A stretch of DNA of 64,000 nucleotides, taken from the NCBI GenBank assembly GCA_015179125.1, contig WHVA01000208.1, positions 117,616 to 181,615 of the forward strand, given 5' to 3'. The DNA is from Gautieria morchelliformis (lineage: Eukaryota > Basidiomycota > Agaricomycetes > Gomphales > Gomphaceae). The notes under the pieces were generated by a model. That model searched no databases, had not been told where the DNA came from, and saw only the letters and a list, made by a program, of their open reading frames with translations. Shown here piece after piece: positions 11,064-23,253 of this stretch. Numbering within the stretch: position 1 is the first letter of the stretch; each line of letters opens with the position of its first letter. A program made the position numbers and the translations under genes.

Positions 11064-13290
11064 CTACCCATCCCGTTGAATATTGGGCACTGGACCGGAA
11101 ACAACAGGAAAACAAAAGAATGTACTCTTTCGGTTTGCTACTCCAACAGCCCCCTCTGGGTTCAAATCTAGGACAACAACGCGGCCTGTGTGACGTCCCA
11201 AACAGACTTTGGAGTCAAAGAAACAATGAGCGGAGATAGTGCGGTACTCTGGAGCAATCAAGCAAGCAGCGGGCATGGGGAATTCACCAAGTAGCTACAT
11301 GTAATCTCGAGAGAGTCGCAAGCGTGGGTCTAACGTGAACGTTGCCAGTAGATGTGCGATATCGCGGTGGGGTCCGAAGAAAAGCGAAGTCTGCATGTCA
11401 AGACGCCTGTCACAATGTCCCGGACTGAAATCTTGTCTCTCGTGCTCCTGGACACGACACCTTTGGGCCGAAATGCGACGAGTGCTACAGGATTACCATG
11501 TCCCTTCAGTACATGCACTGACTCCCCAGTGGCCACGTTCCAGACTCGAACATTCATATCGTCCGATCCAGATGCAATGAGGCCGCCATCAAGCGAGAAT
11601 GCGATGCAAGACACCCGGAGTCTATGACCTTCCAACACGTGCTCTGACACCCTAGTGGTCGCGTCCCAGACTCGAACAGTCCTGTCCTCCGATCCAGACG
11701 CAAGAATGCGACCAACGACACCGGGCTTTCATTACATACTCTGACTCTTCAGTCACCGTGCTCCATATTCGAACTTGCTTTCCTCCGACCCAGACACAAC
11801 GCGATTGCCGTCGGGCGAAAACGTGACAGAGGATACCAATTCCGAATGACCATCTGGCGCATGATCTGACTCCCCAGCAGCGATGTGCCAGACTCGAACT
11901 GTCTTGTCCTGCGATCCAGACACAACATGCTTGCCATCTGTCGAGAACGCGACTGACGACACCCAGTCGATATGACCCCCAAGCACGTGCTCTGATACCC
12001 GCGTCGCTAAGTTCCAGACGCGAACCTTCCCGTCCTGCGATCCAGACACAATGTGGCTGCTGTCCGGAGAGAACGCGACGGGCGACGACCAATCTGAATG
12101 GCCTTTTAGCACACGCTCAGTCTCCTCAGTCTCCATGTTCCAGACTCGAACTGCGCTGTCCAAGCATGCGACCGCGACACGGCTGCCGTTGGGCGAGAAC
12201 GCGAGTTTCCCTATCCCCCCGCGTGTATGACCGTCCAAATGCCACATCAGGATTGCTTCGGGGAACCTCACATATCGCTGATCGGGTCCGCGGGGATATT
12301 CGACCAAGCATACGTGCAATAGTAGGCACGATGAGACGTGCGTCGCGACATGAGTCGGAACAGAAGAAACTGGCTCCCAGCTTCAGCTTCTTGTCCATGC
12401 GCTCGCTGAAGGTGACAGCAACGCTGGACTTTCCTATACCTGCCATCCCGCCAAGCGAGCAGACATTAGGATGACACAGTCGGCCCATTACACGAGTGTC
12501 TTCCATGCAACCTGCAAATTTGCTTCCCCGTCCGCGGTGTGATTTGTAAGACACATCGTCAGCAGATTTGAGACTCTGAAAAATACTCGTTTAATAACCA
12601 CCCCCATCGTATTGCAGCAGCAAGCTTACGAAAAACATCATCCTGAAGGAATTATTTCAATATTGAACGATCAAAAACTGTTCCGGCAGGGAAGGTGGTA
12701 TTACCTGCAAAAGATGTGCCACATTTGCATTTATGCGGAGCTGGATATCCATCTACGCTGAGGTAAGTAACCGAGGTTCCCGCCTGAAACGCATCCAACA
12801 GGAGACCGATCTTACGGAATGTGCCTACGATGAAACAAGCGTCGGTATGAACCGAGTCGACTACAGGCTGGGACCTGCTTTTGTTTATTCGACGATTGAC
12901 ATCATCCACACAGGCAAGGATCGCCCTGGATAGTTGGTGAGTCCCGCAAAACCTTGGAGCTAACGTATATTCACGCACTCTGAGAGGTCCTTTATGCGGG
13001 GAGGGAGCAAATGACCCAAATGGCGATCCTCTTTCCCAAATAATAGATATGGAGGCCTTCCACTTTTGCGTTAGGTCCTGAAAGTCTAGCTTATTCTGTA
13101 CATAGGTCTGTTACATCACGGTGTGAGTACCCCCGCGCAATCATTTTGGCCGGCTGGGAACGTACAATCGGCGATCTTAAGGATATTGGGCATCCCTGCG
13201 GCAGCTCTGAGCGGCGGGAACACACCCGGCGTGTCGTTCAGTGCGCTGAGAATCTTCGTCAATACCTTACGAGACTCCCCTGCCGCCGTC
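11064..13290 (-). pseudogene. NACHT-WD40 NLR-like gene, decayed
   Basis: Read on the minus strand, the N-terminal segment near 13.29-13.12 kb contains GVFPPLRAAAG, common before the NACHT domain in basidiomycete NLR-like proteins. The P-loop LGGMAGIGKSS is at about 12.45 kb, followed by FFCSDSCRDARLIVPTIAR. About 40 residues later WD40 repeats start (FSPNGSRVAV, VRVWNMETEE), with at least five repeats from 12.28 to 11.35 kb in several frames. A C-terminal LGRHTGRVVVLDL lies near 11.2 kb. The stretch that should hold the rest of NACHT, normally several hundred residues, is missing, and frameshifts separate the WD40 pieces. Intact relatives act in nonself recognition and programmed cell death; this copy cannot make a normal protein. 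Confidence 0.8.
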
Positions 13291-13460
13291 GGAGGATTGA
13301 CGGGGCTAACCAGGTCCCGAAGTGGATTGCCACGAGGTGGAGCGTGGAACGACTCCGTGAGGTGGTCATTCTCTGACGTAGACGGTGAAGGTGATTGGCT
13401 GGGAAAGCCTAGATCCTGTGCTGATGGAGGGGGTAGCAGGCTGGGACGGTCAAGCTCAAG

Positions 13461-14158
13461 ATCGGAGAAAGCGTACCGAGCTGGCAATGAGGATAAAGGG
13501 AGAGTCGAGGCGGGAAGTGCGGAAAGTAAAGGGGAGAGTGTAGACGGGTCAGAAAGTGGAGGTGTCGATCCCAAAATTATTAGATCGCCTTGAAGGCGAG
13601 TGGATCTAGACAGACGAGATCATAAGAAGACGGTCCATCCAACGATTCACAAACATACTCAGTAGGGTCTGTGACATACTCCAGGTCTTCGGTCTCATCC
13701 TCTTTCAAGGGTGCAACCTGGACACCTGGTACGTTTTGTATCACCTCTTTCTTGAATCGCTCAGCCTCGCCCTCGCCCAGGCCCCAACAGACAAAGCTAC
13801 CGTTAGAGAAGACAAAAATTTCACCCTCACTACCTGGACTTCCCCACTTCGGTATCCAGCAAGCTTCTTGGAAGGTGCGCGCAATAGACGGGAGCGCTGA
13901 TGATGCAAGAAGTCGCGGTAGGACGTATCTTTCCGCTGTTGTCAATGTGAAAACAGGCTGAATGGATCCGCGAGTTGGGGTGGGATTTGCACGTATTGGA
14001 AGAGAGGCGGATGCTGCTCGACGGAGAGAAGTTGTCGCTTTGGGTTTTGGCTTGGATGGCGGGTCCGACGGGGCGGCAGACGAGGCCATCCCGCGGAAAA
14101 AAGGTGCAACGGACGGCCGAGGGTGCGTAAAACGCAATAGTCTGGTGAACACAGACAT
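13461..14158 (-). pseudogene. DUF155 / RMND1-like mitochondrial protein, interrupted
   Basis: The ATG at 14158 opens 192 codons. The first about 60 residues are basic and Ser/Ala/Pro-rich without acids, like a mitochondrial presequence. The central motif EIFVFSNGSFVCWGLGEGE and the later DPTEYVCESLDGPSSYDL fit the DUF155 family, whose members (RMND1, fungal Rmd1/Sif relatives) act at the mitochondrial inner membrane. Directly after SSYDL the frame is broken by 35 nt (13587-13621) bordered by AGATC repeats. Without it the frame would run into the downstream ORF (STLSPLLSALPAS, ARYAFSD), as the family expects. After about 13461 the sequence no longer resembles DUF155 and grades into the NLR relic, so the C-terminal half is lost. 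Confidence 0.65.
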
Positions 14159-14389
14159 CTGAAGGAAGATTATTAGAATTTAGGTCAAAACAGTGAGGTT
14201 GGCCCGTCTCCCGAAAACGAGTGTATTATAGCACAGATCTTCTAACGAAGGCACAATTGTCAGGACCCGTTGTGGGCTCAAGCTTTCAAGACTGCCCATG
14301 CCAATAGCCTTGGTGAAGATCCATGAAATTCTGAGTAGCCAGCGTCTATGCGCACCATCGGATAGATCTGCGACGATGCTTTGCCAGAG

Positions 14390-16970
14390 TACTAAATTCT
14401 CGCTCTCAATACAAGAGCATGAAGAACACCTCTACATCGTCTTTGACAGACTGAGGAAGAACCACCTCTTTCTGAGAAAGAAAAAGGTGGACCTCTACTC
14501 CATCTGAATGGAGTGCCTCGGCCATATAATCGATGGCCGAGGGGTACACGCCGACGAGGACAAGATGCAACGCATCCGCGAGTGGCGCAGGCCACGGACG
14601 TTCAACGACATCCAGCGTTTCCTCGGGCTCGTACAGTATCTGGCACACTACATGCCGGATGTTAGCGCATATACCACCCCGCTATCGGGCTGTGCGCGTA
14701 ATAACCGTCCATTTGAATGCACGCCACTGCTCGACAAATGCTGGCAAAGCATTAAAGCGTTGGCCTGTAAGGCCCCGATCCTGCGTCCAGTAGACGCAAG
14801 GTGCCCAGAGCCGACCTGGGTGATCACCGACGGATCAAAAGCCGGCGTTGGTGCGGTCTATGGCCAAGGTCCTGACTGGAAAACTTGTCGACCAGCCGGC
14901 TTCTTGTCAAAGAAGTTCAGCGTTGCCCAGCAACACTACCGGACTCATGAGCACGAGACTATCGCGGTGCTCGAGGCTCTCATGAAATGGGAGGACAAAC
15001 TGCTGGGGCGAAGGCTCACCCTCGTCACAGACCACAAGGGACTCGAGTACTTCGAGACCCAAAAGAGCCTATCTGACCGACAGGTCAGATGGTGGGAGTT
15101 TCTCTCCCGGTTCAATTTCAACACCGTTCATGTTGACGGTGTAGAGAACAAGGTAGCGGACTGCCTGTCGCGCTACTACGAGAGCGACACGAGTGATGAC
15201 AATCACCCGGACCACGTCTTCGTAAATGCGGATGCGCGTTTAGATCCGGACGGTGAGTTATTGCCCACCGACCGGTATGTCGAGCTGCGAACAGCGGTGA
15301 CAAGACGATCTAAACGCCTTGCTGAGAAGACAGAGGCGAGAGTAACGGAAGCCGCCGCGTTAAACGAGGGCTCACCAGAGCCCGCGAACGTCGCCGCGTC
15401 TAGCGACGATGACGATGACGTCAGAGCCATCGCCGCAGGGAATGACGGCACACCCCTGCGCCGGATCGTCGAGCAAGGCGTAGACCTGTCCAAGGTCCTA
15501 CGAGACGCGTACCATAGGGACACCATGTTCACAAAGATCATGGCGCACCCAGACGCGCACCCGAGATTCGGAATCCGGGACAGGCTGATCTGGACTAAGA
15601 ACCAGCTCAGGAGAGACGTCATTGCCGTCCCCCGCTCTGTTCTCCAAGGGGGAAGGGGACTGATCGAAATTATCATCGATCGGGCACATCAGATAGTCGG
15701 CCACTACGGCCATCTGAAGACTTCGAACTACGTTCGAAGAGCATATTGGTGGCCGGGCATGAACCCAGACATAGAAGCATTCTGCACATCGTGCGCGAGG
15801 TGTCAGATGACGAAAACCGGGCCACAACGGCCCAAAGGCCTACTACACAGCCTACCCATTCCGGATAGGCCCTGGCAGTCGATTGGCATCGACTTCATGG
15901 GGCCCCTGCCCAAATCCAACGACTATGACTACCTGATGGTAGTCATCGACCGACTAACGTCGCTTGTACACCTTGTACCAACCACGACGAGCATGTCAGC
16001 CAAGGGAGTAGCCTGGCTGTTTCTGAAGGAGGTCATCCGACTACACGGAGTTCCCGACTCTATCGTCTCGGACAGAGACCCAAAGTTCACATCGATCTTC
16101 TGGCGTGAACTCCAGCGGCTCATGGGGACTAAGCTTCTCATGTCAACTGCCTTCCATCCACAAACGGATGGAGCAACCGAGCGGGCAAACCGCTCGATCG
16201 GCCAGATATTGCGTGCGGTCGTCAGGGACGATCAGAAGGATTGGGCAGTAAAATGCCCAATGGTTGAGGTCGCCCTCAACAGCAACGTCAGTGCGACCAC
16301 AGGGTTCGCACCTTTCGAGCTGAACCACGGCTATATGCCGCGGATAGACCTCCCCATAGCCGCGGACACCCCGTTCAAAGGGGTGGCCCGGTTCGCACAT
16401 CAGGCAAAATGGAACCTGATGGCGGCACACGATGCAATCATAGAGCATCGAGTGACACAAACGTTTCACGCAAATAAGAAACGTTTGGAGAGCGACAGGT
16501 ACGCGGCCAACGACCGCGTCTACCTCTCGACACAAAACCTAACTTTCCCGAAAGGAAGAGCCAGAAAACTAGTCCCGCGGTACATCGGACCGTACCGCGT
16601 CGTCGAGGCTCACAACGACGCCTTGACGGTGACCCTTGATCTTCCCGACGAACTGAAAAGCCGTCGCATTTCACCGGTCTTCCATTCCAGCCTCGTACGG
16701 CGATACGAGGCTAACAATGACGAATTGTTCCCTCGTCGCGAGGCCAAGTCATTTTATGACTTTGGAGCAAACGACGACGAGGAGTGGCTCGTCGACGAGA
16801 TTATCGCACATCGATGGATAAACTCGACGGACCTGGAATTCCAGGTCCGCTGGACCCTAGGCGACTTGACATGGGAACCCGTGTCGTCCTGCAAGGACCT
16901 TGAAGCCCTGGATAACTACCTAGAGCTTCGGGGGGTGGGCAAGCCACGCGACCTCCCCAGATGCTGCTAG
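14390..16970 (+). pseudogene. Gypsy D pol: RT end, RNase H, integrase, chromodomain
   Basis: From 14390 the frame reads SLSIQEHEEHLYIVFDRL, the segment that follows YxDD in Ty3 RTs. A TGA at 14505-14507 then separates it from an 820-codon open frame. In order come the RT thumb (MECLGHIID), RNase H (TDGSKAGVGAVYG, HEHETIAVLEAL, TDHKGLEYF), the integrase zinc finger (HYGH ... CTSCARCQ), the integrase catalytic core (IGIDFMGPLP, SIVSDRDPKF, QTDGATERANRSI) and a C-terminal chromodomain (DEEWLVDEIIAHRW ... VRWTLGDLTWEP). The chromodomain places it among chromoviruses, which target methylated-histone chromatin. The 5' truncation and the stop prevent autonomous function. Confidence 0.9.
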
Positions 16971-17088
16971 ACGCGTCTGTCACGTGCAGGCCACGTGATG
17001 CGCCGGTCACGGCGCGGTTAAATTTTCACCTCGGATCTTTCCAAGGGCACATCGCTTCTTGGAAGCAACCACCACCATCCCCACGAAG

Positions 17089-19080
17089 ATGATGCCCCCC
17101 AAAGATGGGATGGACGTTGACCCGTCAACGTCCACAGCGCGAACAACGGCCCCGAGACAAGGGGCCGCGGTCATTCTCCGTGCTCCGGTAGACCAGGAGC
17201 ACTGGACAATCGTGGGATGGGAGGACGCCCTCGCCATCGTCTACCCGGACGATTGCACGACGTGCGCGGACTACGCCGTGCACCTTAGGGCCGCGACCGG
17301 CACCCGCAAGGTCAAATTGCGGGATGAGGACATCGGCGACGCCGTCGATGCTGCCTGGGGGTGGCTCCCACGGGGCATCGCGCGTGACGCACGGGAGGAG
17401 CCCCTCCGGGACGTCCACGACCTCAAAAAGGAGGTCAAGGAGCTAGAACGCGCGGTCGAGGACCACAACGACGCGCTCGTAACCAAGCACGCCAGGATCA
17501 AGGAGCTGGAGCAGCAGCTGAGTGCTGCCCAGCTCCAGGTTACCCTGGTTCACGCTGCCTCAAAAAGGCCGCGACATGACCCAGCCACAGACCCAGTGGC
17601 CGGACCGTCTTCACCTCGCGCAACGGCACCGTTGCCGGCGCGCGCAACATCGGGGCTCGCGTCCCGATTGTCGGCGCCAACGCCGACCACGACAACAACG
17701 GAAGGGCAGAGCGCACCTTCCGACTCTGTGTACGGCATCCTAGATGGATGGGAGTCTGACTCGTCCGTCTGGAAGACGTACGACCCTGAACGGGCACAGC
17801 GGCTGGCAGAGCAGCCAAAGAAAAAGCGCAAGAAATTGCGCAGCTCCCTCCACACCGCCAATGGGCTAGCCATGGCGAAGGAAAGCGCAATCAGCGCTTA
17901 CCTTGCGGTGTCATCGTCGCACACCATCCACGACCCCGCCCTTCAGCGGCGGATAGCGCAGGTCGAGGCCCAGTACATCGGGCCTGGCGTGGCCCTACCT
18001 CCGCCGGCGGGGACAGTTGAGTCAGTCGATCCTCCCTACCCGGGGGAGGGAAGGCTCATCCCACTCGGAGATCCACCGATCTCCGAGACGGGCCTCCTAC
18101 CACGACCGGTGGGAAAGGCCCAACAACGTCGTACCCAATGGTACGACGTCTGCCCGCTCGACGAACCCCGCTTCGTCGAACTCATAGCACGGGCAAAGGA
18201 AACGCCGCAGATCATGCGTACGTGCGAGATGATCGGCGTATTCAAACGCATCGAGCGCGAACAACGCGCTCGCAATCCCAAAAGGGATTGTCTCGTGATA
18301 GCAGGCGGTACCCCACACGATATCGCGGCCATCCTGAAGGGTTGGATACACAACCCCGAAGGAATCCCCTCCGCCATCCGTGACAACGCGGATGGCACCT
18401 TCAACCTAGACGACATGGACGTCTGGATGTGGTTGAAGGCCCTTGCGCCCTGGGTCAAAGGGGTCGCATCACCACTCAGGGCGAGGCTACTCGACCTCTT
18501 CGGTTCGACTGACCAATGGTCGAGCCTCGTCGACGCCAGGGAAGTGCTCACACCTCAGAGCACCACCCTGCGGCTCTCGATCACGGGCCCATTCCCTGTG
18601 GAGGGCCGAGCCGTCCCCGACATCCCACTCACGGAGATCGCGAGATGGCTGGCCCGCTACGCGGGGGTCACTCGCGAGCGAGCGGCACGCATTGAACATT
18701 ACGTTCAGCGCAGCATCACCGGCGCGGCATTCAGCGCCGCCGCCCGTGAAGGCCAACAAAAGGTCATCGAGACCAGTCATGTGAGGGCCGCGGTGCCACG
18801 ACCCCTCACTCACGCTCAGCTCGACCGAGAGCTGGCGCACTTCCGGCCCCCTCCTCAAACGGAGGACCCGGCCGTCGAGGCTATGCTCCGCGAGGACACG
18901 GGCCCCAGCGCCCAAGCGGAGACCGCCACCAGTGGTGAGGCCGACCAGCCTCACCCAATCACCACCGACGACGCGGAGATGCCCCCGGAGGAGTCACGTG
19001 CTCCTCCGGCCCCGTACGACGACGTTGTCGTCGTATCGGCCACTCTAGAGGACGCCCTCATGGACGACCTCTATGAGTAG
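17089..19080 (+). CDS. Post-pol ORF of gypsy D (663 aa, unknown function)
   Basis: This open frame begins at tandem ATGs (17089, 17092), 118 bp after the pol stop, and ends 24 bp before the polypurine tract, so it occupies the env position. Visible features: a C..C pair (DDCTTC, about residues 56-59); a likely coiled coil (about 107-150, DLKKEVKELERAV and IKELEQQLSAAQLQ); a Pro/Ser/Thr-rich linker (165-215); a nuclear-localisation-like KKKRKKLR (about 244-251); and a more ordered C-terminal half with QWYDVCPLDEPRF, HDIAAILKGWIHNP, DDMDVWMWLKALAP and LTEIARWLARYAGV. It has no signal peptide, membrane segment or Gag zinc knuckle, so it is not an obvious Env or Gag. Element E carries a decayed homologue in the same place. 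It could be a displaced structural protein, a chromatin or integration accessory, or a captured gene. Confidence 0.8.
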   Translation: MMPPKDGMDVDPSTSTARTTAPRQGAAVILRAPVDQEHWTIVGWEDALAIVYPDDCTTCADYAVHLRAATGTRKVKLRDEDIGDAVDAAWGWLPRGIARDAREEPLRDVHDLKKEVKELERAVEDHNDALVTKHARIKELEQQLSAAQLQVTLVHAASKRPRHDPATDPVAGPSSPRATAPLPARATSGLASRLSAPTPTTTTTEGQSAPSDSVYGILDGWESDSSVWKTYDPERAQRLAEQPKKKRKKLRSSLHTANGLAMAKESAISAYLAVSSSHTIHDPALQRRIAQVEAQYIGPGVALPPPAGTVESVDPPYPGEGRLIPLGDPPISETGLLPRPVGKAQQRRTQWYDVCPLDEPRFVELIARAKETPQIMRTCEMIGVFKRIEREQRARNPKRDCLVIAGGTPHDIAAILKGWIHNPEGIPSAIRDNADGTFNLDDMDVWMWLKALAPWVKGVASPLRARLLDLFGSTDQWSSLVDAREVLTPQSTTLRLSITGPFPVEGRAVPDIPLTEIARWLARYAGVTRERAARIEHYVQRSITGAAFSAAAREGQQKVIETSHVRAAVPRPLTHAQLDRELAHFRPPPQTEDPAVEAMLREDTGPSAQAETATSGEADQPHPITTDDAEMPPEESRAPPAPYDDVVVVSATLEDALMDDLYE

Positions 19081-19116
19081 TAGTTAACCCCTATAGTTAT
19101 CTATAGAGGGGGAGGG

Positions 19117-19331
19117 TGTAAATAACCTGTGTATCTACATGTACATTAGTTATTACATAATCCCAGTGGGCCCCTTAGGGACCCACTGTATAGTTTATGC
19201 GTGGGAACCGGCCAGCGGCCCCCATCGCATCTTACTCTTACCTGTCACTACGTAGCATTCAGAATACCACTCATTCGTCAAGTTCTGTTGTGCCCTTGTG
19301 ATACAAGGTCTTAAGATCGACATCCTTTACA
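19117..19331 (+). repeat. 3' LTR of gypsy D (215 bp)
   Basis: Starts TGTAAATAACC right after the polypurine tract and ends CTTTACA (TG...CA). It is nearly identical to the LTR of element E at 27821-28033. It contains an inverted CAGTGGGCCCCTTAGGGACCCACTG motif whose arms could form a hairpin. Confidence 0.85.
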
Positions 19332-22300
19332 GTGAACATAGATGACACAGTCGTGAATAGACCTGGGCCATATGTCTTCAAAATTCAGGGAGGCCTCTAT
19401 CATATTCATGGCGCTCTTCTTCCTACTCAGGGTCGGGATAGGGGACCCAGCTATGCGCAGCTCTACTTTTATCCCAAGCTATGCGCAGCTCTACTTTTAT
19501 GATCCAGCAGAGGCTTTGCGACGTAGGGAGGACAATAACAGTTTTGATCCTTTGGATTCAGATGTTTTAAGTGACCTCCAGGAAATGATGCAGGCTCACA
19601 ATCCATTGGTTCCAATCTATCAGCAGGCGATGGAAAGGCTTAGGAACCAGCCAGATAGGTTGAATGTGGAGGCCAGACTCACCTACAGAGCACATACAGA
19701 CCAGAGAAGATATAATATTCCTACAGCGGATGAGATTGCCATTGTGCTCCCTGGAGAAGGTGTGCCTGGAGGCACTAGAGACATTGTCATTCAGCTTAGA
19801 GGTGGAGAACTGCAACAAATTCAGGCTGAACATGCTTTGTATGTGCCACTACACTATGTCCTTCTCTTTCCCAGAGGTGAATCAGGCTGGGATTGGGACA
19901 TTCCACGGATAGACCAAGCTCTTCCACGACAAGGCCAGGAGGGGAGGAGGAGGAGGACCCTTCAAGTGACAGGTGTGTGACCATGTCAAAATACTATCGT
20001 TATCGTCTTTTTCCAAGGGAGGGTGAAGCTCAAACTCTCTTCCTGGCTGGCAAGCTCTTTCAGCAATACATTGTGGATGCTTGGGCAGCGACTGAACAGC
20101 AGAAGCTAAATTGGATCAAATACCATCAACATGAGCTGCGAGCTGAGGTCTACAATCAGATGGTTGATACATTTGGACCTGAGGAAAATCAGGCCAATCC
20201 AGCTAACTTGGGACAAAAGGTCATCTTGCCTGCTACATTTACTGGGAGCGCCAGGGATATGAACGAGAATTTTCAAAATTCAATGGCAATCACTAGGAAG
20301 CATGGTCCAGCAGATGTCTTTGTGACAATGACAGCAAACCCCCAGTGGAAAGAAATCAAAGATGCTCTCAAGCCAGGCCAGACTCCCAGTGATCGTCCTG
20401 ACTTGGTTGCAAGGGTTTTTCATCTCAAGAAGGAGCAATTGATCAAACGTATCATGAAGGATGGTATCCTTGGTCGCACAGTTGCACGTGTCCATGTGAT
20501 CGAATTCCAGAAGCGGGGGCTCCCTCATATGCACCTTCTCATATGGTTTAAAGAGGAGGATAAGATCAGGACACCAGAAGCTATGGATGCTTTGGTTTGG
20601 GCCGTCTTTCCTGATCAGCAAGAGCATCCAAGGCTCTACAAATTAGTTTGTGATCTAATGACTCATGGCCCCTGTGGACAAGCGCGTCCTCGGGCTTCTT
20701 GCATGACAGAGGGCAAGTGTTCTAAACATTTCCCAAAGGAATTTCGTGAGGTGACATCTGTCACTGAAGATGGCTATCCACAGTATCGCCGTCCTAATGA
20801 TGGCAGACAGCATAATGTCAGAGGCAACATCATGGACAACCGCGACGTGGTTCCCTATTGTCCCACCCTCCTCTTGGAATTTGAATGCCATATTAATGTG
20901 GAACCCACTTCAATGTGCGCTCTATCAAGTACATTCACAAGTATATGTACAAGGGGCCTGACAGGACCACAATGACCATTAATAAGGAGAGGGATGAGGT
21001 TAAACAGTACCTCGATGCACGCTATGTCAGCTCACATGAAGGTGCTTGGAGACTGCTGGAATATAAAATGCATGTTCAGGTCCCTCCTGTCATGGCACTT
21101 CCAGTCCATTTGCCAGGCCAGCACAATGTGATATTTGATCCTCATATCGATCCAGGCATGGCTTTGCAGAGGGCAGCAGATGCTAAGACCATGCTCATGG
21201 CCTATTTTGAAGCCAATGACAGATATCCTGAGGCGCCTGAACTACTCTATGTGGAATTTCCTGAGCACTATGTTTGGAAAAAGCAAGCCAAGCGGTGGCA
21301 ACCTCGCCAGCGGGGTTTCAGTCTCGGTCGCCTTCATTTTGCAAGTCCAGCCTCTGGAGAGCGCTTTTACTTGCAAACCCTCCTTACAGTTGTCAGAGGC
21401 GCAACGTCATTTGAGGAGCTTAGATCATTTGATGGTGACCTTTGTCCTACTTACAAGGCTGCATGCCTGGCAAGGGGCCTGTTAGAAGATGATTCAGAGT
21501 GGACACAGTGTCTTCAGCAGGCTGCACATATACAAACAGGTTTCCAGCTCAGGAGGTTATTTGTCACTATTCTCCTTCGGTGTAACCCTCTCGGCCTGCT
21601 CAAATCTGGGAGGAGTTTCAGGAGCGTATTTGTGATGACCTGGAGCATCAGCTTCAAAATAGGCATGGCATTCACCATCCTACCAATGATCAAATTATGA
21701 CTTTGGTCTCTTTCTCATTGACAAGATCATACGTCAGGGGGGAAGTCTCTGGATGAGTTCCCAGATATGCCACAGTAATGGGGCACTGGGAGGGATTGGT
21801 AGGGAACCGTTGGATAGCTGAGCAGCGGGACTATGACCCAGCTACAGAGCTGGAAAAAGCCGCCACCAATATTGACAAGCTTAATGCGAACAGAGGCTGT
21901 CCATGATGAGATCCTCCATTCAGCCATAAATGGAGAGGGTCTTCTGTTCTTTGTCAATGGCCCTGGTGGTACAGGCAAAACTTTTACCTGGAACACCCTG
22001 GCTCATTCTATCAGAGGAAGGGGTATTATTGTCCTATGCATTGCACCTTCAGGAATTGCAGCATTGCTTCTGATTGGGGGCAGAACATCACATGCTATGC
22101 TCAAGATTCCAATTCTGATTCATGAGGGTTCTCTATGTGACATCAAAAGAGGCTCACCATTGGCAGAACTTCTCAAGCAGGTCCATTTGATCATATGGGA
22201 TGAGGTGCCTATGCAGCATCGTCATGTAGTTGAAGCTGTCGACAGAACCTGCAGGGATGTCCTAGAGCGTCCAGATCGTCCATTTGGTGGTATTACTGTG

Positions 22301-23253
22301 GCTTGGGGTGGAGATTTCCAGCAAACTCTGCCTGTCGTTCCTAGAGGTAACAAGGAGGAGATTGTGGGTGCTTCTATCCAAAGATCTCCTTTGTGGCATC
22401 ATGTCAAGGTCCTCCATCTTACTCAAAATATGCGAGTCAACCCTCATGATCCCCAGAGTGAACAATTTGCTCAGTGGCTCTCTGATGTTGGTCAGGGGAA
22501 GGGTCTCCCTTTGGACAATTCATTGACACTTCCTCAGCACATGATCTGTGGACCACAGGTGTCAGATCTCATTGCAGCTATCTATCCTAACATTGGTACT
22601 GGGGAGGCACTCCAAGACAAATACTTTTTGGAACGTGCCATCCTTTGCCCTCACAATATGGAAATGGATGAGGTTAATGCTGAGGTGCTCAATGTATTCC
22701 CTGGTGAGGAGCATCTCTATCCCAGTGCAGACTCAGTCAAAGGAAATGAAGATGGCAATGTGTATCCTGTGGAGTATCTCAACTCACTCAACATGGGTGG
22801 GCTTCCTCCATCTCAACTCAGGCTTAAACCTGGAGTGGTACTCATGCTTCTTCGGAATATTGACCTTGGTTGTGGACTCTGCAATGGTACAAGGTTGCGT
22901 CTCATCAATATGACCAACAGGGTACTCTTTGTGAGGATCATTTCAGGACCATTTGCAGGAGAGACTGCATTTATCCCTAGGATGACAGTGACACCACCTC
23001 AGACCAATTTCCATTTGAGCTCCAGCATCGCCAGTTTCCTGTCAGGCTGGCCTTTTCCATGACTATCAACAAGTCTCAAGGGCAGTCTCTTGGCATGGTA
23101 GGCATAGACTTGCGATACGTGGTATTTTCACATGGACAGTTGTATGTTGCAGTGTCAAGAGGCACTAATTGGAACAGAGTCCATATTCTTTTAGGGGAGG
23201 AGAACAAAACTTCTAATATTGTATACAAAGAAGTGTTGCTGAAGCCTGATTAA
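19332..23253 (+). pseudogene. Helitron Rep-helicase protein, frameshifted
   Basis: Order of domains: N-terminal motif PGPYVFKIQGGLYHIHGALLP-like (19.36 kb); Helitron_like_N core (YYRYRLFPREGE, VFVTMTANPQW); Rep HUH motif GLPHMHLLIW (about 20.52 kb); Rep tyrosine motif YIHKYMYK (20930-20953) with the two Tyr four residues apart; PIF1 helicase with Walker A GPGGTGKTFTW (21.96 kb), Walker B IIWDEVPM (22.19 kb) and the late motifs [10 protein letters not shown] and QLYVAVSRG (23.06-23.16 kb). The protein is spread over four frames. One cause is visible: a 28-bp tandem duplication at 19449-19476/19477-19504. Intact Helitrons mobilise by rolling-circle replication; this copy cannot. Confidence 0.9.

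Larger units (their letters stand above)
14390..19331 (+). mobile_element. Ty3/gypsy element D, 5'-truncated, with a post-pol ORF and 3' LTR
   Basis: The copy starts within reverse transcriptase just after the expected YxDD position and runs through RNase H, integrase, chromodomain, a separate 663-codon ORF, a polypurine tract (AGAGGGGGAGGG, 19105-19116) and a 215-bp 3' LTR. The 5' LTR, gag, protease and most of RT are absent. The sister copy E (23.4-28.0 kb) has the same order. Element D abuts a Helitron coding region at 19332, so it, or a recombination product of it, landed in that Helitron. The left flank is not Helitron. Confidence 0.85.
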
